In this document: positions 34,725 through 44,696 of the stretch, piece by piece | Layout of the letters: each line of letters opens with the position of its first letter | Numbering within the stretch: the first letter of the stretch is position 1 | Origin: an uncultured Lachnospiraceae bacterium | GTDB lineage: Bacteria; Bacillota; Clostridia; Lachnospirales; Lachnospiraceae | Reading direction: 5' to 3' | NCBI GenBank assembly: GCA_947650155.1 | Contig: CANSUS010000009.1 | Span: forward strand, 1-64,000 | DNA length: 64,000 nucleotides | Position numbers and translations under genes: made by a program | Notes under the pieces: generated by a model | Told to the model about the DNA's origin: nothing | Seen by the model: only the letters and a program-made list of their open reading frames with translations | Database searches by the model: none

Positions 34725-36590
34725 ATGTTGCTGGAACAGATAACAAAAGAAAATGATATAAAAAATGTGAATCCCGCAGATTATACGGCGCTTGCAGAAG
34801 AGATCAGGCAGTTTTTAATTGAAAAGATCAGTGTAACCGGCGGTCATTTGGGTTCTAATCTGGGTGCGGTAGAACTTACGATGGCGCTGCATTTGTCGCT
34901 GACCCTTCCTCAGGATAAGATTATATGGGATGTGGGACATCAGTCTTATACGCATAAACTTCTGACCGGAAGGCGGGAAGGTTTTGAAACTTTGCGCAAA
35001 TATGGAGGCATGAGCGGATTTCCGAAACGAAAAGAAAGTCCCTGCGACTGCTTTGACACAGGACACAGTTCTACTTCTATTTCGGCAGGGCTTGGTCTGG
35101 TTCGTGCAAGGGACATTCTTGGTGAAAATAATACCATTGTGTCCGTAATTGGAGACGGAGCGTTAACAGGCGGAATGGCATATGAAGCATTGAACAACGC
35201 TTCCAGAATGGAAACGAATTTCATTGTGGTGCTGAATGATAATAATATGTCTATTTCTGAAAATGTGGGAGGCATATCCAAATATTTAAATAATATTCGT
35301 ATGGCGCCCAAATATTGGGATATTAAAGAAAGTATTTATTATTCCCTGCTTGGTATGCCCAAATACGGAAAACCTTTGGTGGAAGGAATCCAGCGTGCAA
35401 AAAACAGCTTTAAGCAGTTGATAGTACCGGGCATGTTTTTTGAAGATATGGGACTTACATATTTAGGACCGGTAGACGGACATAATATTGAAGAAATGAT
35501 GAGGATCTTTGGGGAAGCCAAGAAGATACGAAGAGGGGTACTGGTGCATGTGATTACAGAAAAAGGAAAGGGATATGAACCAGCCAGAAGACATCCGGCA
35601 AGATTTCATGGGACAGAACCTTTTGAGGTAGAAACAGGACTTCCTGCACATCCGCGGACCGTACCTAATTACACAGATATTTTTTCAACAGTTATGACAA
35701 AACTGGGAGACCGTGATGAGAGAATTGTGGCGATTACAGCGGCAATGCCTGATGGTACAGGTCTTAAAAGATTCCGAAATCTTTATCCGGAACGTTTTTT
35801 TGATGTGGGAATTGCGGAAGAACATGCAGTAACCTTTGCTGCCGGACTTGCAGCGGGAGGAATGAAACCGATTGTAGCGGTCTATTCTTCTTTTTTGCAG
35901 CGTGCCTATGATCAGATCCTGCATGATGTCTGTATTCAGGATCTGCCGGTGGTATTTGCAATAGACCGTGCAGGGCTGGTGGGAAGCGACGGAGAGACGC
36001 ATCAGGGGATTTTTGACCTGTCTTATTTATCTTCCATACCCAATATGCATATTATGGCGCCGAAAAATAAATGGGAACTGTCCGATATGTTAAAATTTGC
36101 CGTGAAATTCGGACATCCCATCGCAGTTAGATATCCAAGGGGAATGGCGTTTGACGGGTTGAAAGAGTTTCGTGCGCCAATTGCGCTTGGAAAGAGCGAA
36201 ATGCTCTATAAAGAATCGGAGATTGTTCTGGTTGCAGTAGGCAGTATGGTAAAAACAGCAATAAAAGTGAGAGAAGAGTTGATAGCAAAAGGGTATTCGG
36301 CTTCTTTGGTGAATGCAAGATTTGTAAAACCGATTGACGAAGAAATGATCTGTGAACTGTGCAAAGAACACAGACTTCTTGTGACGATGGAAGAAAATGT
36401 ATCCAGCGGCGGATTCGGAGAAAGAGTCAGAGAGTATATGGCAAGTTTGGAAACAAAGACAAGTATGCTTTCCATTGCGCTCCCGGACGCTTATGTAGAG
36501 CATGGAAACGTTGAGATTCTGCGCAAAGAAGTGGGAATTGACGTGGAGAGCATTTTGAAAAAAGTAATTGAAAAATACGAAACGATATAA
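34725..36590 (+). CDS. dxs: 1-deoxy-D-xylulose-5-phosphate synthase
   Basis: Dxs is the thiamine-diphosphate enzyme that starts the methylerythritol phosphate pathway, joining pyruvate and glyceraldehyde-3-phosphate. The 621 residues show the N-terminal TGGHLGSNLGAVELTMALH, the ThDP motif VIGDGALTGGMAYEALNNA, the central GIAEEHAVTFAAGLA with the catalytic Glu, and the C-terminal transketolase domain. Length is normal. It shows that the MEP route is used. AAGAGGAAGGTCT precedes the ATG. Confidence 0.97.
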   Translation: MLLEQITKENDIKNVNPADYTALAEEIRQFLIEKISVTGGHLGSNLGAVELTMALHLSLTLPQDKIIWDVGHQSYTHKLLTGRREGFETLRKYGGMSGFPKRKESPCDCFDTGHSSTSISAGLGLVRARDILGENNTIVSVIGDGALTGGMAYEALNNASRMETNFIVVLNDNNMSISENVGGISKYLNNIRMAPKYWDIKESIYYSLLGMPKYGKPLVEGIQRAKNSFKQLIVPGMFFEDMGLTYLGPVDGHNIEEMMRIFGEAKKIRRGVLVHVITEKGKGYEPARRHPARFHGTEPFEVETGLPAHPRTVPNYTDIFSTVMTKLGDRDERIVAITAAMPDGTGLKRFRNLYPERFFDVGIAEEHAVTFAAGLAAGGMKPIVAVYSSFLQRAYDQILHDVCIQDLPVVFAIDRAGLVGSDGETHQGIFDLSYLSSIPNMHIMAPKNKWELSDMLKFAVKFGHPIAVRYPRGMAFDGLKEFRAPIALGKSEMLYKESEIVLVAVGSMVKTAIKVREELIAKGYSASLVNARFVKPIDEEMICELCKEHRLLVTMEENVSSGGFGERVREYMASLETKTSMLSIALPDAYVEHGNVEILRKEVGIDVESILKKVIEKYETI

Positions 36591-36632
36591 AAGTCAGATA
36601 GATAATCTGTACAGGTCAGAATGTGAGGGGTT

Positions 36633-37517
36633 ATGAAGGAACGCTTGGACGTATTGCTGGTAAGCAAGGGCATGGCAGAATCAAGGGAGAAAGCAAAAGC
36701 CGTTATCATGTCGGGAAACGTATTCGTGAATGGACAGAGAGAAGATAAGGCAGGATCGGTTTTTGACGAGGAAAAAATACAGATTGAAGTGAAAGGACAA
36801 GCCTTAAAATACGTAAGCCGCGGAGGGCTGAAACTGGAAAAAGCGATAGAAAGGTTTGATATTGTGCTTACAGGTAAGATTTGTATGGACATTGGCGCAT
36901 CTACAGGCGGTTTTACGGATTGTATGCTTCAAAATGGTGCAAAGAAGGTTTACAGCGTAGACGTGGGGCATGGGCAGCTTGCGTGGAAACTTAGAAATGA
37001 TGAAAGAGTTGTCTGTATGGAAAAAACAAATTTTCGATATCTTCTGCGGGAACAGATAGAAGATGATCTGGACTTTGCTTCCGTAGATGTTTCCTTTATT
37101 TCTCTTACGAAAATTCTGCTTCCGGCGAGAAATCTCTTAAAAGACAAAGGGCGGATTGTGTGCCTGATCAAGCCGCAGTTCGAGGCTGGAAAAGAAAAAG
37201 TCGGAAAAAAGGGAGTCGTCAGGGAGGCCGGGACGCATATGGAAGTGATCGAAAAGGTGATCGACCATGCAGACAGTCTGGGATATGATGTTCTGAATCT
37301 GGAATTTTCACCCATTAAAGGTCCGGAAGGGAATATAGAATATTTACTGTATATTGAAAAGAATTCGGATAGAGTAAAAGAAACCCGGGAGATCACAGAA
37401 GTGGAAGCACAGGATTTATTAAGACAAATCCGGGAAAAAGAAAGCGGGCTTTCTAAAAGTGATGAAATGCAGAAAATGATTTTAAATACGGTGAAATCGG
37501 CACATGAAACACTTTAA
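36633..37517 (+). CDS. tlyA: TlyA family rRNA 2'-O-methyltransferase
   Basis: This 294-residue protein has an N-terminal S4 RNA-binding domain (about 1-60, MKERLDVLLVSKGMAESREK) and an FtsJ-like methyltransferase domain. SAM binding is seen in CMDIGASTGGFTDCML, and the catalytic region near FASVDVSFISLT. Family members methylate 16S and 23S rRNA; some were earlier called hemolysins. The position between dxs and nadK is common in Firmicutes. The ATG follows GTGAGGGGTT. Confidence 0.93.
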   Translation: MKERLDVLLVSKGMAESREKAKAVIMSGNVFVNGQREDKAGSVFDEEKIQIEVKGQALKYVSRGGLKLEKAIERFDIVLTGKICMDIGASTGGFTDCMLQNGAKKVYSVDVGHGQLAWKLRNDERVVCMEKTNFRYLLREQIEDDLDFASVDVSFISLTKILLPARNLLKDKGRIVCLIKPQFEAGKEKVGKKGVVREAGTHMEVIEKVIDHADSLGYDVLNLEFSPIKGPEGNIEYLLYIEKNSDRVKETREITEVEAQDLLRQIREKESGLSKSDEMQKMILNTVKSAHETL

Positions 37518-37555
37518 GATGAAAAGGGTACGAAGTACGGAAAGGCATGTGGAAG

Positions 37556-38398
37556 ATGCAGCATTTTTATATTGTAACAAACAGACATAAAGATCCTGAG
37601 TTAAAGGTGACAGAACGGATCAGAAGTTATATAGAAGAAAGAGGCGGCAGCTGTATTGTGCAGGTGAAAGAACCCAGTCCGCAGACAAAGGCGGAAATCA
37701 CTGATGATATAGAATGTATGCTTGTGATCGGCGGAGACGGCACCATGCTTCAGGCTGCAAGGGATACGGTGGAAAAGAGGATTCCAATGCTGGGGATCAA
37801 TATGGGAACAGTAGGCTACCTTACAGAAGTGGAACTGCCGGGAATTGAAAATGCATTGGAAAAACTTTTTTTGGATGAATATGAACTGGAAGAACGTATG
37901 ATGTTGATTGGCGTCATAAAAAAAGAAGGAAATGATCCGCAGGAAGATTGGGCATTAAACGATATTGCCATTACCAGGTGCGGTTCTTTGCAGGTCATTC
38001 AATATAGTATTTATGTAAATGACCTTTTTTTATATTCTTACAGTGCTGACGGTGTTTTGGTTTCAACTCCGACCGGTTCCACAGGATACAATCTTTCGGC
38101 GGGAGGACCCATTGTAGAACCCAAAGCTAAACTTTTAATGATTACGCCGATCTGTCCTCATACATTGAATACGAGAAGTATCATCCTGTCGGCGGAAGAT
38201 CGTATTGAAATTAAGATTGAGGCAGGCAGGGAAGGTGAAAAACTGGAAGTAGAGGCCAATTTTGACGGCAGCCATAAGGTTACACTCAGGACGGAGGACA
38301 GGATTGAAATCCGACAGTCTGAGAAAAAAACGGACATCGTGAAATTAAGCAATGCCAGTTTTCTGGAAGTATTACATAAAAAAATGAATGAGAAATAA
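37556..38398 (+). CDS. nadK: NAD kinase
   Basis: NadK makes NADP from NAD. The GGDGTMLQAAR motif (about residue 60), with the nucleotide-binding Gly-Gly-Asp, and the later VSTPTGSTGYNLSAGGPI are definitive. The length is about 280. ATG at 37556 (MQHFYIV) has GGAAAGG ten bases upstream and is chosen over ATG at 37547, which would lie only one base from that site. The ATP-NAD family fold is cytosolic. argR starts 20 bases downstream. Confidence 0.95.
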   Translation: MQHFYIVTNRHKDPELKVTERIRSYIEERGGSCIVQVKEPSPQTKAEITDDIECMLVIGGDGTMLQAARDTVEKRIPMLGINMGTVGYLTEVELPGIENALEKLFLDEYELEERMMLIGVIKKEGNDPQEDWALNDIAITRCGSLQVIQYSIYVNDLFLYSYSADGVLVSTPTGSTGYNLSAGGPIVEPKAKLLMITPICPHTLNTRSIILSAEDRIEIKIEAGREGEKLEVEANFDGSHKVTLRTEDRIEIRQSEKKTDIVKLSNASFLEVLHKKMNEK

Positions 38399-38418
38399 GA
38401 ATTTGCAGGGGAACACGG

Positions 38419-38871
38419 ATGAAAAGGTCGCGACATGCTAAGATTGTGGAACTGATTGAAAAATATGATATTGAAACACAGGAAGATCTGGCAGAGTTTT
38501 TAAAGGAAGCCGGATTTCAGGTAACCCAGGCAACCGTATCAAGAGATATTCGTGAATTGCAGTTATCCAAAATCCCTGCCGGAGACGGAAAACAGAAGTA
38601 CGTCGTATTAAGACAGGATGACAGCCATCTTGTGGATAAATATATACGAGTATTAAAAGACGGTCTGCTTTCTATGGATATGGCGCAGAATATTCTTGTG
38701 ATCAAAACCGTTTCCGGAATGGCAAGTGCGGTAGCAGTTGCTGTGGATGCTATGAAATTTAAAGAAATCGTAGGCAGTATTGCAGGGGATGATACGATTA
38801 TGATGGCAGTAAAAACGATAGAAGATACGAAGACTGTTATGGACAAGATCCATAAAATGCTTGAAAGTTAA
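38419..38871 (+). CDS. argR: Arginine repressor ArgR/AhrC
   Basis: ArgR binds arginine as a hexamer and controls arginine synthesis and breakdown genes. The 150 residues have an N-terminal winged helix (TQEDLAEFLKEAGFQVTQAT with recognition SRDIRELQLSKIP) and a C-terminal oligomerisation and arginine-binding domain (GSIAGDDTIMMA). The place between nadK and recN is conserved in Firmicutes. GCAGGGGAACACGG precedes the ATG. Confidence 0.95.
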   Translation: MKRSRHAKIVELIEKYDIETQEDLAEFLKEAGFQVTQATVSRDIRELQLSKIPAGDGKQKYVVLRQDDSHLVDKYIRVLKDGLLSMDMAQNILVIKTVSGMASAVAVAVDAMKFKEIVGSIAGDDTIMMAVKTIEDTKTVMDKIHKMLES

Positions 38872-38949
38872 AGCCTTTTGTAAGAAGTCTGTTGAGAGAA
38901 GAATGGTTTGGCGGAGAGAAATCAACGGATGATGAAAAGGAGTGAAAAA

Positions 38950-40635
38950 ATGCTGGTAAGTCTACATGTAAAAAATCTGGCACTGATTGATGAAACGGAA
39001 GTATTTTTTGGCGAAGGATTAAACATCCTTTCGGGAGAAACCGGTGCCGGTAAATCCATTATTATAGGTTCTGTCAATCTGGCGCTTGGTGCAAAAGCGG
39101 ACAAAGAACTGATACGAACAGGAGCGGAATATGCTTCCGTAGAACTGGTATTTCAGGTGAAGGAGGAAAATTTTGACAAACTTTCGGATTTGGAAATCCC
39201 TGTGGAAGAAGACGGGATTCTTATTATACAAAGGAGGATTCAGCCGACAAGGAGTATTTGTAAAGTAAACGGCGAAACGGTTACGGCAAAACAGGTAAAA
39301 GAACTTGCAGAGTTTCTGATAGACATTCACGGGCAGCATGAACACCAATCGCTGCTTCATAAAAAAAAGCATTTGGAAATTTTGGATGATTATTCCGGTG
39401 AAAAAATCCATAAATTAAAAGAAGAACTGCGAAAAGACTTTAAAATTTACGAGTCGTATAAAAAGGAACTGGAGGAGTCTTCTTTAGACGAAGAGGCAAG
39501 AAGAAGAGAGTTGGCGCTTGCAGAATTTGAAGCGGAGGAAATCTCGGAGGCGTCCCTGATTCCGGGAGAAGATGAAGAACTGGAAAAAGAATATCGGAAA
39601 ATGGTGAACAGTCAAAAAATTACGGAAGCGCTTTCCACAGCATATGGCTGTCTGAATTCTGAAGACGGACTGGGAGCGTCAGGACAAATAAGCAGAGCGC
39701 TGAAAGAAATAAAAGCGGTAGTATCCTATGATGAAGAAGTGGTGCCTTTACAGGATATTCTGGAAGATATTGACAGTATGCTGACCGATTTAAACCATAA
39801 TTTTACAAGACTTATGGACGACAGAGAGTTCGATGAAAAGGCGTTTCGACAAACGGAAGAGAGATTGAACTTATTGAATCATTTAAAATCCAAATATGGA
39901 AAAACTTTGGAAGAAGTTATTACCTACGGCGAAGAGATACAGGCAAAGGCGGATAAACTGTCAGATTATGAGAATTATCAGAAAGATCTGGAAGAAAAGG
40001 TGAAAGGAACTCGCAAAAAGGTACTGGAGGACTGTGAAAAAGTTTCTAAAGTCCGTAAGGACTGCGCCGTCAAACTGGAAAAGCAGATGAAGAGTGCATT
40101 GATCGATTTAAATTTTCTGGAGGTTCAGTTTGAGATTCAGGTACGGCCCGATGAAAAAAATGTTCATGCGGACGGATACGATGAAGTGGAATTTATGATT
40201 AGTACCAATCCGGGTGAAAGTATAAAAGCGCTTGGCATGATAGCAAGCGGTGGTGAACTTTCCAGAATTATGCTTGCGCTTAAGACGGTTTTGGCGAAAA
40301 AAGATAAAACAGACACTCTTATTTTTGATGAAATTGATGCAGGTATCAGCGGAAAGACGGCGTGGAAAGTTTCTGAAAAGCTTGGGATTTTAGGTCAGGA
40401 ACATCAGGTTATATGTATCACCCATCTTCCGCAGATTGCAGCGATGGCTGATAATCACTATTTGATCGAAAAAAGTGTGGGAAATAAAAAAACAACGACT
40501 TCGATCAGGGAAATAAAGGAAGAGGAAAGCATAAGAGAACTTGCAAGACTGTTAGGCAGTGAAGAAATCACCAATACTGCTCTGTCAAATGCAAAAGAAT
40601 TGAAGGAATTGGCAGCAAAGACAAAACAATCCTAA
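38950..40635 (+). CDS. recN: DNA repair protein RecN
   Basis: RecN is an SMC-like ATPase that acts at double-strand breaks. Walker A GETGAGKSIIIG is near the N-terminus, long coiled coils lie in the middle, and the C-terminal ATPase half has MIASGGELSRIMLALK, LIFDEIDAGISGKTAW and the following CITHLPQIA. About 561 residues. The frame opens at 38908, but AAAAGGAGTGAAAAA directly before ATG 38950 fixes the start at MLVSLHVKNLALID. A terminator follows. Confidence 0.96.
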   Translation: MLVSLHVKNLALIDETEVFFGEGLNILSGETGAGKSIIIGSVNLALGAKADKELIRTGAEYASVELVFQVKEENFDKLSDLEIPVEEDGILIIQRRIQPTRSICKVNGETVTAKQVKELAEFLIDIHGQHEHQSLLHKKKHLEILDDYSGEKIHKLKEELRKDFKIYESYKKELEESSLDEEARRRELALAEFEAEEISEASLIPGEDEELEKEYRKMVNSQKITEALSTAYGCLNSEDGLGASGQISRALKEIKAVVSYDEEVVPLQDILEDIDSMLTDLNHNFTRLMDDREFDEKAFRQTEERLNLLNHLKSKYGKTLEEVITYGEEIQAKADKLSDYENYQKDLEEKVKGTRKKVLEDCEKVSKVRKDCAVKLEKQMKSALIDLNFLEVQFEIQVRPDEKNVHADGYDEVEFMISTNPGESIKALGMIASGGELSRIMLALKTVLAKKDKTDTLIFDEIDAGISGKTAWKVSEKLGILGQEHQVICITHLPQIAAMADNHYLIEKSVGNKKTTTSIREIKEEESIRELARLLGSEEITNTALSNAKELKELAAKTKQS

Positions 40636-40661
40636 TTGAAATTATTTTTTTGTCACATAAT

Positions 40662-40718
40662 AAAAGGGACAAACTTACGAGATATTGCTTGGGCAATATA
40701 CGTCAGTTGTCCTTTTTT
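40662..40718 (+). terminator. Terminator after recN
   Basis: AAAAGGGACAA (40662-40672) pairs with TTGTCCTTTT (40708-40717), and an inner stem ATATTGC and GCAATAT closes the loop. A run of six T follows the outer stem. Confidence 0.85.
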
Positions 40719-40776
40719 GTATGGATAATAAATGACCGTTTGGCGGTTTTAGTATTTAGGAAAGAGATGTGACAAA

Positions 40777-42069
40777 ATGAGAGAAAGAGCTAAACTGCGC
40801 AGACAACTTAAAAGATGGATACTATACTGGGGAATTATTGCATCTGCACTGATGATAATTGGAATTATTTTGTATACATGGTGGGCGCAGATCCCGGGAA
40901 TGATCCGCATTAAGGCAGGTGTGGATGAAACCTTTGATTTTCACGTACCTGCCTCAGGAGAAGTTTATCTGGAAGCCGTAGAAGTAGGGGAATTTGACCA
41001 TTTGTCAAAGCCGGAAAAACTGAAACTGGATTTAGGAAAAAAGATTACATTAAAATCGGATACATTGCAGACTTATCAAATGAGTGTGAAACTTTTTGGA
41101 ATTATGCCAATCAAACAGGTAAGCATCCAGGTAATTGAAGACAGGATGGTGATACCGGCGGGAGTGCCAATTGGGATTTATGTAGAAACGAAAGGCGTTT
41201 TAGTGGTGGGAATAGGAGAATTTAAGTCAGGTGACGGATTAGCCTGCGCCCCATCCAAATATATTTTGAAGCCCGGAGACTATATATTAAAAGTAAATGA
41301 CGTCATTGTAGAAGGTAAAAAGCAATTTATGGATCTGATAGAAGAAAACGGTGAAAAGGAATTAATGCTTACTGTTGAAAGAGGAGAGGAACTGATGCGG
41401 CTGCAGGTTACGCCAAGGGAAAACCGCAATGGAGAGGCAAAGCTTGGAATATGGGTAAGAGATAATGCTCAGGGAATTGGTACGCTTACATTTATTGATG
41501 AGGCCGGTAATTTTGGGGCATTGGGTCATGGCATCAATGATGTGGATACCAGTACCCTTATGGAGTTAGAGGAAGGGCTTTTGTATAATACCAACATTAT
41601 TTCAGTTAAAAAAGGAAGCAATGGTTCACCGGGAGAACTTACAGGCATGATTTCCTATTCGGAAAGAAACGTAATCGGAACGATCAGTGATAATACTTCC
41701 GCGGGGATTTTCGGTCTTTGTGATACGTCCAGGATAAACAGTCTGGAGGATATGCTGATGATACCCATTGGACTGAAACAGGATATTCATCCGGGAAATG
41801 CGCAGGTCATATGCACCGTAGGCGACTCCAGGGAATATTATGACATTGAAATAACAGAAGTAAGGCTGGATCATGACAATGTAAACAGAGGAATTGTCAT
41901 AAAAATAACAGACGATGAACTGCTGTCACTTACAGGAGGGATTGTGCAGGGAATGAGCGGCAGTCCCATCATTCAGGATGGAAAACTGATCGGAGCCGTT
42001 ACCCATGTACTTGTTCAGGATTCCACGAAAGGATATGGAATATTTATTGAAAATATGTTGGAACATTAA
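40777..42069 (+). CDS. spoIVB: SpoIVB serine peptidase
   Basis: SpoIVB is made in the forespore, crosses its membrane, and cleaves SpoIVFA to start sigma-K activation in the mother cell. The 430 residues have an N-terminal membrane anchor (about 17-35), a PDZ domain (about 125-205) and an S55 peptidase domain. The catalytic Ser lies in GIVQGMSGSPII, with His in GALGHGIND and an Asp in ITDDELLSLTGG. Neighbourhood with recN is conserved, but spo0A, usually the next gene, is not here. The ATG follows AGGAAAGAGATGTGACAAA. Confidence 0.94.
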   Translation: MRERAKLRRQLKRWILYWGIIASALMIIGIILYTWWAQIPGMIRIKAGVDETFDFHVPASGEVYLEAVEVGEFDHLSKPEKLKLDLGKKITLKSDTLQTYQMSVKLFGIMPIKQVSIQVIEDRMVIPAGVPIGIYVETKGVLVVGIGEFKSGDGLACAPSKYILKPGDYILKVNDVIVEGKKQFMDLIEENGEKELMLTVERGEELMRLQVTPRENRNGEAKLGIWVRDNAQGIGTLTFIDEAGNFGALGHGINDVDTSTLMELEEGLLYNTNIISVKKGSNGSPGELTGMISYSERNVIGTISDNTSAGIFGLCDTSRINSLEDMLMIPIGLKQDIHPGNAQVICTVGDSREYYDIEITEVRLDHDNVNRGIVIKITDDELLSLTGGIVQGMSGSPIIQDGKLIGAVTHVLVQDSTKGYGIFIENMLEH

Positions 42070-42074
42070 AGGAA

Positions 42075-42116
42075 TAACAAAAAGAAAAAAGGGCTGTCCC
42101 TTTTTTCTTTTTGTTA
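42075..42116 (+). terminator. Terminator after spoIVB
   Basis: A perfect 19-base inverted repeat: TAACAAAAAGAAAAAAGGG (42075-42093) and CCCTTTTTTCTTTTTGTTA (42098-42116) around a CTGT loop. Confidence 0.9.
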
Positions 42117-42167
42117 TAAAGTTGTAATAAAGAGCATAATTTCTATACATTTTCAGTAAATTGTTAA

Positions 42168-42195
42168 TTGAAAACTAAAGACAAAGGATTATACT
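42168..42195 (+). promoter_or_regulatory. Promoter of the MMPL/GLUG gene pair
   Basis: TTGAAA (42168-42173) and TATACT (42190-42195) with a 16-base spacer lie 36 bases before the MMPL start codon. It is the only promoter-like site seen before this two-gene unit. Confidence 0.6.
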
Positions 42196-42230
42196 ATATC
42201 GTTAGAAGAATTGATCTGGAGGAATTTTAC

Positions 42231-44696
42231 ATGGAGGAGAAAAAAGAAAAAGGCAGCTTTTGGCTGACCGTATCGACTTTCATTGTAAATAAGAGAAAGG
42301 CAATATTTATCTTATTTTTTATCGCTATCATTTATAGTGTAGTGTCAATCAACAAAGTTTCGGTAAATCAGGATATTACCAAATATCTTCCGGACACCAG
42401 TGAGACACATATCGGCCTTGAACTTATGGAGGAACAGTTTGTTACATATGGTACGGCAAAAGTAATGCTTTCCAATGTTACATTTGAGGAGGCAGAAAGT
42501 CTTGTAAAGGAACTGGAGGCGGTCAGAGGGGTAAAAGAAGTAGCATTTGATAATACCGAAGATCATTACAGAGGTACAGATGCGCTTTATGATGTGACTT
42601 TCTCCTGGGAAAAAGATGAAGAGCGAAGTAAAGAGGCGCTTCAGAAAGTGAAGGAAGCACTGACCGGATATGATATGTATGTTTCTACGGAAGTCGGTGC
42701 AGAGGAAGCTTCCAGTGAGTCGCTTGCAAAAGATATGAATCTTATTCTTATTTTGGCAGTGGTCATTATTGTTTCCGTATTGCTGCTGTCTACAAAAGCA
42801 TATATGGAAATTCCGGTACTGCTTATTACATTTGGAGTAGCGGCAATTTTAAATAAAGGAAGCAACTATTGGCTTGGGACGATTTCCAGTGTTACAGATT
42901 CTATTTCTGTTGTATTACAGCTGGCGCTTGCCATTGATTACGCGATTATTTTATGCGACCGTTTTATGGAGGAACATGAGACAATGGATGCGGAAAGTGC
43001 GGTAAAAGTTGCTCTTTCCAAAGCAATACCGGAGATCAGCGCTTCCTCTCTTACAACAATTTCGGGTATGGTAGCCATGATGTTTATGCAGTTTCGTCTT
43101 GGTTACGACATGGGTATTGTGTTGGTAAAAGCGATTATTTTCAGCTTGATTTCCGTGTTTATGCTGATGCCCGGAGTCCTGCTTATTTTTGCAAAGGGAA
43201 TTGACAATACACACCATAAATGTTACGTTCCCAATATTACTTTTGTAGGTAAATTCGCAGGAAAAACAAAATATATTGTGCCTCCTGCATTTATTATATT
43301 ACTGGTACTGGCGTTTTTAGCATCCAGCAACTGCGAGTATATTTATGATACCAGCTCTGTAGAAAGCGCCAAAAAGAGCGAAGCCAAAATTGCACAGGAG
43401 AAGATAGACGCAGCATTCGGAACAACAAATCAAATGGCGGTCATGGTGCCGAAAGGAAACTATGAAGCAGAGGCAAGATGTCTGAAAGCGCTGGAAGGAT
43501 TGGATTATGTGGATTCTGTCCTGGGACTTGCAAATGTGGAAATATCAGATGAGTATGTGCTTACCAGCAAAATCTCACCGAGAGATTTTTCCGAACTTGC
43601 AGATCTTGATATGGAAATTGTAAGACTGCTTTATATAGCTTATGCATATAATCAGGAGCAGTACGGTCCGGTATTTACCGGAATTGATGAGTATAAAGTA
43701 CCGATTATTGATATGTTTTTGTTTTTATATGACCAGTATCAGCAGGGATATGTTGTTTTAAACGATGAAATGGACGAAATGCTAAATGAGCTGTATGACA
43801 CCCTGCATGATGCCAATTTACAGCTTCAGGGCGAGGAATATTCCCGTTTTGTTCTGGAATTAAATCTGCCGGTAGAAGGGGAAGAGACTTACGCGGCGTT
43901 AGATGAAATCAGAAATATCTGCGCCAAATATTATAGTAAAAACAGTATTATCCTGGTTGGAAATTCTACCAGTGATTTTGACCTTATGTCTTCTTTTGCA
44001 GCAGATAATGTGATTATCAGTGTGCTGACGGCGCTCTTTGTTGTAATCATTCTGTTCTTTACATTTCAATCTGCCGGACTGCCGATTTTGCTTGTACTTA
44101 CGATACAGGGAAGTATTTGGATTAATTTCTCCATACCGACTCTTTCCGGCGGCAATGTATTTTTCATTGCATATCTGATTGTATCGGCGATACAGATGGG
44201 TGCAACGATTGATTATGCGATTGTTATTTCAAACAGATATTTACAGCTCAAAAAAGAAATGGATATTAAAAAAGCGATTATAGAAACTTTAAACCAGTCG
44301 TTTCCGACGATTTTTACATCAGGTTCCATACTGACCTGTGCAGGATTTTTGATTGGCAAGATCGCTTCCGATGCAACGGTTGCGTCTATCGGAACAGCGC
44401 TTGGACGTGGTACTTTGATCTCCATTGTGCTTGTGTTGTTTGTTTTACCGCAGATTCTCCTTTTAGGAGACATCATTATCGAAAAGACAGCGTTGACAAT
44501 CAGCCTGTCAAAATACAATACAAAAGAGGTGGATGGAAAACTGATGGTTTCCGGACATGTCAGAGGATATATCGAAGGAGAAATCGACGCGGATATCAAG
44601 GGTAATTTCCAGGGAAAGATGGAAGCGTCTTTTGATACGAGGATACCGGGAAAACAAACAGATATTACGATGATAGAGGAGGATGAAAAAGCATGA
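42231..44696 (+). CDS. MMPL/RND family transporter with glycine-patterned cytosolic tail
   Basis: This is an 821-residue RND-type exporter of the MMPL (HAE3-like) class. One helix lies near the N-terminus, followed by an extracytoplasmic domain and helices 2-6. The second half repeats the layout, with helices from about residue 585. The Asp of the proton path is visible in IDYAIILCDRF and IDYAIVISNRY. Such proteins export lipids or envelope components. The last 55 or so residues form a soluble tail with repeats of the type GxVxGxIxGxI (VSGHVRGYIEGEIDADIKGN), reminiscent of bactofilin beta-helices. TGGAGGAATTTTAC precedes ATG 42231; the frame opens at 42168 but that part is the promoter. The stop overlaps the next gene's ATG. 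Confidence 0.88.
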   Translation: MEEKKEKGSFWLTVSTFIVNKRKAIFILFFIAIIYSVVSINKVSVNQDITKYLPDTSETHIGLELMEEQFVTYGTAKVMLSNVTFEEAESLVKELEAVRGVKEVAFDNTEDHYRGTDALYDVTFSWEKDEERSKEALQKVKEALTGYDMYVSTEVGAEEASSESLAKDMNLILILAVVIIVSVLLLSTKAYMEIPVLLITFGVAAILNKGSNYWLGTISSVTDSISVVLQLALAIDYAIILCDRFMEEHETMDAESAVKVALSKAIPEISASSLTTISGMVAMMFMQFRLGYDMGIVLVKAIIFSLISVFMLMPGVLLIFAKGIDNTHHKCYVPNITFVGKFAGKTKYIVPPAFIILLVLAFLASSNCEYIYDTSSVESAKKSEAKIAQEKIDAAFGTTNQMAVMVPKGNYEAEARCLKALEGLDYVDSVLGLANVEISDEYVLTSKISPRDFSELADLDMEIVRLLYIAYAYNQEQYGPVFTGIDEYKVPIIDMFLFLYDQYQQGYVVLNDEMDEMLNELYDTLHDANLQLQGEEYSRFVLELNLPVEGEETYAALDEIRNICAKYYSKNSIILVGNSTSDFDLMSSFAADNVIISVLTALFVVIILFFTFQSAGLPILLVLTIQGSIWINFSIPTLSGGNVFFIAYLIVSAIQMGATIDYAIVISNRYLQLKKEMDIKKAIIETLNQSFPTIFTSGSILTCAGFLIGKIASDATVASIGTALGRGTLISIVLVLFVLPQILLLGDIIIEKTALTISLSKYNTKEVDGKLMVSGHVRGYIEGEIDADIKGNFQGKMEASFDTRIPGKQTDITMIEEDEKA
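44548..44640 (+). repeat. Glycine-spaced beta repeats at the end of the MMPL protein
   Basis: Encodes VSGHVRGYIEGEIDADIKGN followed by FQGKMEASF. A Gly occurs about every four to eight residues between alternating hydrophobic and charged residues, the spacing seen in right-handed beta-helix proteins such as bactofilins. This is a pattern observation only. Confidence 0.4.
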
